Program-made: the position numbers and the translations under genes | Notes under the pieces: model-generated | What the model was told of the DNA's origin: nothing | What the model saw: only the letters and a program-made list of their open reading frames with translations | Database searches by the model: none | NCBI GenBank assembly: GCA_003456155.1 | Contig: DMPC01000065.1 | Span: 5,085-10,946, forward strand | Reading direction: 5' to 3' | Origin: Actinomycetota bacterium | Lineage (GTDB): Bacteria; Actinomycetota; Actinomycetes; S36-B12 | Length of the DNA stretch: 5,862 nucleotides | Part shown: positions 1-5,699 of the stretch, piece by piece | Position numbering within the stretch: position 1 is the first letter of the stretch | Layout of the letters: each line of letters begins with the position of its first letter

Positions 1-1008
1 TGCGCTGCAGGGAATATCGGACATTCGCTCGTAGACGTCGTCATGCACGATGCAATGGACGTCATCGCGGTCGAGGTAGGCGCTCCTCAGCTTCCCTTCG
101 TGCACTCCATGAGTCCGGTTGCCTCGGTGTGCCTCAACATCGCGGATGACCACATTGACCACTTCGGATCCATGGAGGCCTACGTGGCCGCCAAGGCGCG
201 CGTGTATGAGCGCACCCAGGAGGCGGTCATCTACAACGCGCAGGACGCCACGACGCTTCGCATGGTCGAGGAGGCTGACGTCATCGAGGGCTGCCGGGCC
301 ATCGGCTTCACCCTGGGAGCTCCGGGCCTGTCCATGATCGGCGTGGTTGACGACCTCGTGGTTGATCGGGCCTTCATCTCCGAGCGCGCCGACGCCGCAC
401 AGGAACTGGCCTCGATCCATGACGTGCACCCCTTCGCACCGCACAACATCGCCAACGCTCTCGCTGCCGCGGCACTGGCGCGGGCCTTCGGCGTCCCGGC
501 GACGGCCGTTCGCGACGGTCTTGTCGCATTCGAGCCGGCCGCCCACCGGATCGCGATGGTGGGCATGGCGGATGGCGTGACCTATATCGACGACTCCAAG
601 GCAACCAACGCGCATGCCGCCCAGACGTCCCTGGCCGCCTATGAGCCGATCGTCTGGATCGCCGGTGGGATGGCCAAGGGCCAGGATTTCGATGACCTCG
701 TCACCTCATGCGCCCGACGCCTGCGCGGGGTCGTCCTCCTGGGGATCGACCGAGCGGTCATCGCGAGTGCCCTCGAGCGACACGCGCCTGATGTGCCGGT
801 GATCGAGGTGACGAGCCCGGAGACTGGGTCCATGGCCAAGGCGGTGGAGGCAGCACGCCGCCTTGCGCGATCAGGTGACACCGTCCTCCTCGCTCCCGGA
901 TGCGCCTCGTGGGACATGTTCACCGACTACACCGATCGAGGCCGCCAGTTCGCGTCGGCGGTACAGGCGCTGCCGGGATTCACTCCGCTGGGGGGTGCTG
1001 GCGCATGA
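1..1008 (+). CDS. murD: UDP-N-acetylmuramoylalanine--D-glutamate ligase MurD, 5' end missing
   Basis: MurD is the cytoplasmic ATP-dependent ligase that adds D-glutamate to UDP-MurNAc-L-Ala, the second peptide step of peptidoglycan precursor synthesis. The frame is open from base 1, so the gene begins upstream; 335 codons remain. By comparison with the E. coli enzyme (about 438 aa), the N-terminal UDP-binding domain and the ATP P-loop (roughly 130-140 residues) are outside the window. Visible, numbered from the window edge: GNIG at 4-7, with the Asn matching E. coli N138; the Mg-binding Glu at 25 (E157); NIADDHID around 46-53, with the catalytic His at 51 (H183); AAK with the presumed carbamylated Lys at 65 (K198); a conserved HR pair opening the C-terminal domain; DSKATN at 198-203; and APGCASWDMF at 298-307. 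The segment after Glu25 reads EVGAPQL, where ELSSFQL is usual. The stop overlaps the ftsW start in ATGA. Identity is firm; residue matches are by eye. Confidence 0.96.
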   Translation, partial: CAAGNIGHSLVDVVMHDAMDVIAVEVGAPQLPFVHSMSPVASVCLNIADDHIDHFGSMEAYVAAKARVYERTQEAVIYNAQDATTLRMVEEADVIEGCRAIGFTLGAPGLSMIGVVDDLVVDRAFISERADAAQELASIHDVHPFAPHNIANALAAAALARAFGVPATAVRDGLVAFEPAAHRIAMVGMADGVTYIDDSKATNAHAAQTSLAAYEPIVWIAGGMAKGQDFDDLVTSCARRLRGVVLLGIDRAVIASALERHAPDVPVIEVTSPETGSMAKAVEAARRLARSGDTVLLAPGCASWDMFTDYTDRGRQFASAVQALPGFTPLGGAGA

Positions 1009-2261
1009 GTCGCACGCATCCGGACGCGGATCGGACCCGTGACCCGAATCCTGATCCGGGGCAGAACCCGGATCGGCAGCAGGGCTATGGACTGGGCGCC
1101 CGAGTCGGGCTCCTCCTCAACCACCCGCTGAGCACCTACTACCTGCTGCTCGGCACCACGCTTCTGCTGCTCATCCTCGGCCTGGTGATGGTGCTCTCGG
1201 CCTCGAGCATCGAGAGCTTCCGGGTGCACGGTTCGCCCTACACCCTTGCCCAGCGCCAGGGGCTCTTCGCAGTGCTGGGTGTGATCGGGATGTTCTTCGC
1301 GGCGCGTACCTCGATCCAGTTCTGGCGGGGCCTCGCCTGGCCGATCCTGGGAGCGGCATTCGTCCTTCTGGTTGCGGTCCTGGTGATCGGCGTCGAGGTG
1401 GCCGGACAGCGCAACTGGATCGAGATCGTCGGCCCGTTCCGACTGCAGCCCTCGGAGTTCGCCAAGCTCGCTCTCGTGGTGTGGGGTGCGACGCTGCTGT
1501 CGCGCACCGGGCGTGAGGTGCCCACGTGGTCTGCTCTGCTCATGCCCGTGCTCCCGGTCGCCGCCGCCATGATGCTGCTGGTGCTTCTCGAGGGCGACTT
1601 CGGCAACACGATCATGCTGGCGGCCATCACGGTCGGCATGCTCTTTGCGGCAGGTGCGCCGATGCGACTTTTCGCGGTTCTTGCGGGGGTGGGGGCGATC
1701 GGGGTCATCCTCGTCACGCTCGCCGCTCCGTATCGCATGCAGCGCTTCACCTCATGGCTCGATCCGGAAGCCGATCGGTTGGGCTTCGGCTGGCAGGTGA
1801 GTCAGGGCCAGTACGCCCTCGGCACCGGCGGCTTCTGGGGCGTCGGACTTGGCGCGAGTCGCGAGAAGTGGGGCTCCCTGCCTGAGGCGCACACGGACTT
1901 CATCTTCCCCGTCATCGGCGAGGAACTCGGGCTGTTCGGAACCCTGTCGGTTCTGATGCTCTTCGCCGTCCTCGCTTTCGCGATCTTCCGACTGTCGCGC
2001 AACACGCGTGACCCCTTCGTCCGCCTCGCCTCGGCAGGAGTCGGCTCGTGGATCGTCGTGCAGGCCGTCATCAACATGGGTGGAGTGCTCGGCCTCCTGC
2101 CTGTCACGGGGGTGACCCTGCCCCTCGTGTCGTACGGCGGATCCTCCCTGATCTGGACCCTCGCGGCCCTGGGGATGCTCCTGGCCTTCGCCAGGGCTGA
2201 GCCTGATACTCGTCGAGCGCTGCGTCGCCGCAGCACGGCTCAATCACTTCGGCGGCGCTGA
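1005..2261 (+). CDS. ftsW: septal peptidoglycan glycosyltransferase FtsW (SEDS family)
   Basis: FtsW is the integral membrane SEDS glycosyltransferase that polymerises lipid II at the division septum together with a class B penicillin-binding protein. The 418-aa product has an Asp/Pro/Arg-rich cytoplasmic tail (residues 1-40) and about ten hydrophobic segments, near 45-66, 84-100, 108-131, 153-166, 176-195, 201-218, 221-241, 302-329, 341-365 and 380-398. Family motifs are QPSEFAK (148-154), PEADRLGFG (254-262) with Asp257 as the likely catalytic aspartate of the large extracellular loop, PEAHTDF (293-299), and LPLVSYGGSS (372-381). The tail ends in a basic Arg-rich stretch. I chose ATG at 1005 because it overlaps the murD stop as ATGA and has a G-run (990-995) upstream; the open frame extends back to an ATG at 900, but that part lies inside murD. 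FtsW is preferred over its paralogue RodA because of the position between murD and murG. The usual QPDLG motif is EGDFG (196-200). Confidence 0.96.
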   Translation: MSRTHPDADRTRDPNPDPGQNPDRQQGYGLGARVGLLLNHPLSTYYLLLGTTLLLLILGLVMVLSASSIESFRVHGSPYTLAQRQGLFAVLGVIGMFFAARTSIQFWRGLAWPILGAAFVLLVAVLVIGVEVAGQRNWIEIVGPFRLQPSEFAKLALVVWGATLLSRTGREVPTWSALLMPVLPVAAAMMLLVLLEGDFGNTIMLAAITVGMLFAAGAPMRLFAVLAGVGAIGVILVTLAAPYRMQRFTSWLDPEADRLGFGWQVSQGQYALGTGGFWGVGLGASREKWGSLPEAHTDFIFPVIGEELGLFGTLSVLMLFAVLAFAIFRLSRNTRDPFVRLASAGVGSWIVVQAVINMGGVLGLLPVTGVTLPLVSYGGSSLIWTLAALGMLLAFARAEPDTRRALRRRSTAQSLRRR

Positions 2262-2262
2262 C

Positions 2263-3330
2263 GTGCATGTCCTGCTGGCGGCCGGCGGGACGGCGGGGCA
2301 CATCGAGCCGGCCCTGAACCTTGCCGACGCCCTGCGACGGCTCGATCCCGAGGTCGTCATCACGGTCCTCGGCGGTGAGCGTGGGCTCGAAGGAACTCTC
2401 GTCCCATCGCGGGGATTCCGCCTCGTGACCGTCCCCAGCGTGCCGATGCCCCGTCGCCCGGGGCGTGACCTCGTGGCGCTCGGCCCCCGTGTTCGCCGCA
2501 CGGTGGATCGAGCAGCGCAGTTGATCGGCGATGAGCACGTCGATGTCGTGGTCGGTTTCGGTGGCTACGCGGCCGTGCCCGCCTACCTCGCGGCGCGCAG
2601 GACGGATACGCCCTTGGTGATCCACGAGGCCAACGCCCGCCCCGGCTGGGCCAATCGACTCGGCGCCCGCTTCACCGACCACGTGTATGCCTCCTTCCCG
2701 GCGTCCATGCGCGGTGCCCGGCCCATGGCACTTCCCCTGCGTCACGCCATCGCGATGCTGGATCGGCCCGCCCGACGGGAGGAGGCACGACGTTTCTTCG
2801 GCCTGTCGCCGGACGCGCGGGTCCTGCTGGTGTTCGGCGGCTCCCAGGGTGCTCAGCGCCTCAACACGGTGATCGCGACTGCCCTGCCCGAGCTTCGTGC
2901 CCGCGGTATCGAGGTACTGCACGCGTACGGCTCACGCAATGAGGCTCCCCGGCCGCACGCCGGCTATGTCGCGGTGCCCTTCATCGATCGGATGGACCTG
3001 GCCTACGCCGCGGCAGACCTCGCCCTCACTCGGGCGGGGGCGATGACCTGCGCGGAGCTCGCGGCGGTGGGGCTTCCCGCCCTCTACGTCCCGCTGCCCA
3101 TCGGCAACGGAGAGCAGCGCCTCAATGCGCTGCCGGTCGTCCAGGCCGGTGGAGGTGTGCTCATCGACGACGACGACCTGACTGCGGAGTGGCTCGTCGA
3201 TTCGGCGGCATCCGTGCTGCACGATGAGGGGAGGCTGGCGGCGATGGGGTCGGCGGCCTCCCGGCTGGGCGCCCGAGATGCGGACGATCAGCTGGCTCGA
3301 GCGGTGCTGCAGGCAGCCACAGGAGGGTGA
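2263..3330 (+). CDS. murG: lipid II synthase MurG (UDP-GlcNAc:undecaprenyl-PP-MurNAc-pentapeptide GlcNAc transferase)
   Basis: MurG is the membrane-associated GT-B glycosyltransferase on the cytoplasmic face that transfers GlcNAc from UDP-GlcNAc to lipid I, giving lipid II, the substrate of FtsW. The product is 355 aa, the usual length. The N-terminal (acceptor) domain has the glycine-rich loop GGTAGHIEPA (8-17) with the conserved His13, the second loop GFGGY (98-102), and HEANARPGWANR (121-132). The C-terminal (donor) domain has the third loop GGSQGAQRLN (192-201) and the UDP-GlcNAc site RAGAMTCAELAAVG (257-270), with Glu265 the probable ribose-binding glutamate, then GNGEQRLNA (281-289). 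The start is GTG at 2263, one base after the ftsW stop; the nearby ATG at 2267 is out of frame. There is no convincing Shine-Dalgarno, so translation probably depends on coupling to ftsW. All key motifs are intact. Confidence 0.97.
   Translation: MHVLLAAGGTAGHIEPALNLADALRRLDPEVVITVLGGERGLEGTLVPSRGFRLVTVPSVPMPRRPGRDLVALGPRVRRTVDRAAQLIGDEHVDVVVGFGGYAAVPAYLAARRTDTPLVIHEANARPGWANRLGARFTDHVYASFPASMRGARPMALPLRHAIAMLDRPARREEARRFFGLSPDARVLLVFGGSQGAQRLNTVIATALPELRARGIEVLHAYGSRNEAPRPHAGYVAVPFIDRMDLAYAAADLALTRAGAMTCAELAAVGLPALYVPLPIGNGEQRLNALPVVQAGGGVLIDDDDLTAEWLVDSAASVLHDEGRLAAMGSAASRLGARDADDQLARAVLQAATGG
3321..3326 (+). promoter_or_regulatory. Shine-Dalgarno AGGAGG of murC
   Basis: A perfect AGGAGG lies inside the last codons of murG, six bases before ATG at 3333. 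It decides the murC start: the in-frame GTG at 3327 touches this motif and leaves no spacer. It is the strongest ribosome binding site in the window. Confidence 0.85.
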
Positions 3331-3332
3331 CG

Positions 3333-4766
3333 ATGAACGACGCGTCGCCCCGCCTCGGCGCGCCGGCGATCCCCGCCACGCTCCATCGGGTGCACATCGT
3401 CGGCATCGGCGGTGCCGGCATGTCCGGCATCGCGCGAATCATGGTGGCCCAGGGCCTGACCGTGTCGGGCTCCGATGCCAAGGACTCCCGACGGCTCCAG
3501 GCGCTCCGGGCGATCGGCGTGGATGCACGCGTGGGCCATGATGCGGCTCTGGTCGACGGTGTCGACGCCATCGTCGTGTCGACGGCGATCCCGGCCGTGA
3601 ATCCTGAGCGGGTGGCGGCGCGCGAGCGGGGCGTCCCGGAGCTCACGCGGGCGACGGCACTCGCCTGGGTGATGTCCGGCCATCGCGGTGTTGCCGTGGC
3701 GGGGACCCACGGCAAGACGACGACCACGTCGATGCTCACCGTCGCCCTGCAGCAGTGCGGTGCGGATCCCTCGTTCGCCATCGGCAGCGAGATCAACGAA
3801 TCCGGGTCGAATGCGCACCTGGGATCGGGCGACATCTTCGTCGTGGAGGCAGATGAGAGCGACGGCGCATTCCTGCATCTCGCGCCCGTGGCCGCCATCG
3901 TCACCAATGTCGAGCCCGACCACCTCGACCACTGGGGCACCTTCGACGCCATAGAACAGGCTTTCCTCGACTTCGCTCGGGGCATCGCTGATCGGCGTGG
4001 CTTCGTGGTCGTCTGCGTCGACGATCGCGGTGGAGCGCGGCTGGCCGAGCAGGCGCGATCGCTCGGCATCGACGTGCGCACCTACGGGGAGTCCGACGGC
4101 GCCGACTACCGGCTCGTGGACGCGCGGTCGACCGGTGCCGGGTGGACCTTCGACACCGTGCATCAGGGAGTTCGGCTCGGGGTGATCTCGCTCCGGGTGC
4201 CGGGGCGGCACAACGCGCTCAACGCCCTCGCCGCCTTCGTCTGCGCGATGGGGCTGGGTTTCGCTGCAGCTGACCTGCGGGCCGGGCTGGAGGCCTTCAG
4301 TGGCACGCGCCGCCGGTTCGACTTCAAGGGGCAGGCGGCAGGAGTCCGAGTCTTCGACGACTACGCCCACCATCCGACGGAGATCGAAGCGACGCTCCGG
4401 GCAGCCCGTGAGGTCGTGGGCGAGGGACGGATCATCGTCGCCTTCCAGGCGCATCACTACTACCGCACCGCGATGTTCGTGGCGGAGTTCGGCGCAGCGC
4501 TGGGCCTCGCCGACGATGTCGTCGTCCTGGAGGTGTTCGCGCCCGGGGAGGAGCCCATTCCTGGTGCGAGCGGCCAGACCATGGCGGCGAACGTCCCCCT
4601 CGCCCCGGAACATGTGGTCTTCGAGCCTTCCTGGTCGGCCGTGGCCGGCCATCTGGCCGGGCGTGCTCACAGCGGTGACATCGTCATGACTCTGGGTGCG
4701 GGTGATATCGGCATGATCGCGGGCGAGGTGCTCGACCTCCTGCGGGATCGGCCGACCGGGTCATGA
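3333..4766 (+). CDS. murC: UDP-N-acetylmuramate--L-alanine ligase MurC
   Basis: MurC is the cytoplasmic ATP-dependent ligase that joins L-alanine to UDP-MurNAc, the first peptide step of peptidoglycan synthesis, acting just before MurD. The 477-aa product has the full three-domain family length. The N-terminal UDP-binding domain has GIGGAGMSGIA (25-35). The central ATPase domain has the P-loop GTHGKTTTT (124-132, Lys128), EADESDGAF (172-180), and NVEPDHLDHWG (192-202) with the metal-binding and catalytic Glu/His region. The C-terminal domain begins near RRFDFKG (327-333) and carries DDYAHHPTEI (342-351), FQAHHYYRT (371-379) and TLGAGDI (453-459). GTHGKTTTT and DDYAHHPTEI separate it from the other Mur ligases. 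The start is ATG at 3333, two bases after the murG stop and well spaced from AGGAGG. The stop overlaps ftsQ in ATGA. FQAHHYYRT departs from the usual FQPHxYSRT, but the His and RT are kept. Confidence 0.97.
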   Translation: MNDASPRLGAPAIPATLHRVHIVGIGGAGMSGIARIMVAQGLTVSGSDAKDSRRLQALRAIGVDARVGHDAALVDGVDAIVVSTAIPAVNPERVAARERGVPELTRATALAWVMSGHRGVAVAGTHGKTTTTSMLTVALQQCGADPSFAIGSEINESGSNAHLGSGDIFVVEADESDGAFLHLAPVAAIVTNVEPDHLDHWGTFDAIEQAFLDFARGIADRRGFVVVCVDDRGGARLAEQARSLGIDVRTYGESDGADYRLVDARSTGAGWTFDTVHQGVRLGVISLRVPGRHNALNALAAFVCAMGLGFAAADLRAGLEAFSGTRRRFDFKGQAAGVRVFDDYAHHPTEIEATLRAAREVVGEGRIIVAFQAHHYYRTAMFVAEFGAALGLADDVVVLEVFAPGEEPIPGASGQTMAANVPLAPEHVVFEPSWSAVAGHLAGRAHSGDIVMTLGAGDIGMIAGEVLDLLRDRPTGS

Positions 4767-5482
4767 GCGCCCCTACGTCAACCCGTCCGAGGCGCGTCGA
4801 CTTCAGCGATCCGGGGCCGCGACGTCGTCGGCGCATGCGCGTGGCGATCATCGCCGGGCTGGTGCTGCTCGCTCTTGGCGTCGTCTGGCTGGTGTGGTTC
4901 TCGTCCGTCCTGCAGGTGCGCGAGGTGCGCGTGGTGGGCATCGAGGGCGCGCGTGCTCAGGAGGCGCAGACGATCGCGGCGGTGCCTCTGGGCATCCCGT
5001 TGGCCCGTCTCGACGCGGCCTCCGCTGAGGAGCGACTGCGTGCGGTGCCCTGGGTCGCCAGTGCCGAGGTCCGGCGCGGCTGGCCCAGCGAGGTGGTCAT
5101 CGCCGTGACGGGCCGCGAGGCGGTGGCGGCAGTGGCGGACGACTCTGGCCAGCAGGCGATCGATGACCAGGGTGTGGTCTTCACTCCCACCGAGCCGCTG
5201 CCGAAGAGACTGCCGAGAATCCGCGCGGAGGGTGCGGCGCTCACCGCTGCGGTCGCGGTGCTGCAGAGCCTGCCCCCCGACCTGCGTGATCGAGTGGTCT
5301 CCCTCTCCGCCACCACGCGGGACGATGTCGATCTGATCCTGCGCTCGGGCGACGAGGTCCGCTGGGGCAGCGCCGACCAGGCCGAGATGAAGGCGGAGGT
5401 GCTGCGCGTCCTGCTCAAACGCAAGGCTGACATGTACGACGTGTCCGCACCCGAACTGCCCACGACGTTCCGACTCGGGTGA
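4763..5482 (+). CDS. ftsQ: cell division protein FtsQ (DivIB), POTRA domain
   Basis: FtsQ is the bitopic membrane protein that links early and late divisome parts and works with FtsB/FtsL-type partners to control septal synthesis. The 239-aa product has a short cytoplasmic tail (1-26) ending in an Arg cluster (20-26, positive-inside), one transmembrane helix at about 27-47, then an extracytoplasmic POTRA domain (about 51-117; VREVRVVGIEG and WVASAEVRRGWPSEVVIAV are its typical opening and closing strands). The FtsQ/DivIB beta domain follows (about 118-235) and ends with YDVSAPELPTT, the family's conserved C-terminal strand. It is at the short end for actinobacteria, mainly because the cytoplasmic tail is short. 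The start is ATG at 4763, overlapping the murC stop as ATGA. No clear Shine-Dalgarno precedes it, so coupled translation is inferred. Placement directly before ftsZ supports the call. Confidence 0.94.
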   Translation: MSAPTSTRPRRVDFSDPGPRRRRRMRVAIIAGLVLLALGVVWLVWFSSVLQVREVRVVGIEGARAQEAQTIAAVPLGIPLARLDAASAEERLRAVPWVASAEVRRGWPSEVVIAVTGREAVAAVADDSGQQAIDDQGVVFTPTEPLPKRLPRIRAEGAALTAAVAVLQSLPPDLRDRVVSLSATTRDDVDLILRSGDEVRWGSADQAEMKAEVLRVLLKRKADMYDVSAPELPTTFRLG

Positions 5483-5500
5483 CGCGGGACGCTCCCCGCG
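5483..5500 (+). other. GC-rich hairpin right after the ftsQ stop
   Basis: CGCGGG (5483-5488) pairs perfectly with CCCGCG (5495-5500) across a 6-nt loop, starting at the base after the ftsQ stop. No T-run follows, so it is not a standard intrinsic terminator. It could slow or partly end transcription from murC-ftsQ, protect the 3' end of the upstream mRNA, or be chance in GC-rich DNA. Confidence 0.4.
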
Positions 5501-5553
5501 GCGAGGCTCAAGAAGAGGTCGAGACTTTGCCTGCCGGAAATCGGCTTCTCACC

Positions 5554-5583
5554 TTGCGCATCACCCGTCACACGCCCTAATCT
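5554..5583 (+). promoter_or_regulatory. candidate sigma-70-type promoter for ftsZ
   Basis: A -35-like TTGCGC (5554-5559) stands 18 bases before a -10-like TAATCT (5578-5583), which fits the loose TAnnnT pattern of actinobacterial promoters. Transcription would start near 5590 and give an untranslated leader of about 110 nt before the ftsZ GTG. The site is in the only long gap of the cluster, and ftsZ in other actinobacteria is known to have promoters downstream of or within ftsQ. Only three of six -35 bases match the consensus, so this is a moderate call made by eye. Confidence 0.45.
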
Positions 5584-5614
5584 CCCGCCGGCTTGTGACC
5601 CGCTCGATTTTCAG

Positions 5615-5633
5615 CCTCACCTTGAGGTTGAGG
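5615..5633 (+). repeat. tandem TTGAGG with dyad symmetry upstream of ftsZ
   Basis: TTGAGG occurs twice in direct succession (5622-5627 and 5628-5633), and CCTCA at 5615-5619 is the inverse complement of the TGAGG in either copy. The inner ACCT-TG-AGGT (5619-5628) is also a small palindrome. It may be an operator or a leader hairpin in which one 5' arm can pair with either of two 3' arms. It lies about 25 nt downstream of the predicted transcription start. No regulator can be named from sequence alone. Confidence 0.4.
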
Positions 5634-5650
5634 GTTTCGATGCCGAGGAA

Positions 5651-5676
5651 GTTGCCGGGTGCAAGGGCCCGGCGGC
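5651..5676 (+). other. leader hairpin just upstream of the ftsZ ribosome binding site
   Basis: GCCGGG (5654-5659) pairs with CCCGGC (5668-5673). The stem extends outward through two G-U pairs to G5651-C5676 and inward by one G-U pair, leaving a 6-nt loop, GCAAGG. It ends 8 nt before the Shine-Dalgarno. No T-run follows it. It could affect ribosome access or RNA stability, or be incidental. Confidence 0.4.
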
Positions 5677-5684
5677 ACCGGATG

Positions 5685-5690
5685 AAGGGA
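5685..5690 (+). promoter_or_regulatory. Shine-Dalgarno AAGGGA of ftsZ
   Basis: AAGGGA lies nine bases before GTG at 5700 and supports that start over the in-frame ATG at 5682, which would place this motif inside the coding region. Confidence 0.65.
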
Positions 5691-5699
5691 CGGACAGCC

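Noticed and set aside
43..45. ATG at 43 as the start of murD.
   Set aside because: The frame is open to the window edge and the conserved GNIG motif lies before this Met, so it is an internal residue.
900..1004. ATG at 900 as an FtsW start with 35 more residues.
   Set aside because: The extension is within murD, is not FtsW-like, and ATG at 1005 has the classic ATGA overlap.
1752..2922. Several - strand open frames opposite ftsW and murG (163, 144 and 272 codons).
   Set aside because: They are shadows of the real genes, with biased composition, no recognisable domain and no fitting start context.
3327..3329. GTG at 3327 as the murC start.
   Set aside because: It abuts the AGGAGG with no spacer, while ATG at 3333 is ideally spaced.
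3288..4670. 460-codon open frame on the - strand opposite murC, and an overlapping 306-codon one at 3161-4081.
   Set aside because: Long antisense open frames are expected opposite GC-rich genes. The translations are low-complexity and Arg/Ala/His-rich, match no family I know, and lie over a MurC with all motifs intact.
5533..5545. Small GCCG/CGGC inverted repeat as a terminator.
   Set aside because: Only four to five pairs and no T-tract; expected by chance at this GC content.
5593..5645. TTGTGA (5593) or TTGAGG (5622, 5628) as a second -35 element.
   Set aside because: No TAnnnT-like -10 lies 16-19 bases downstream of any of them.
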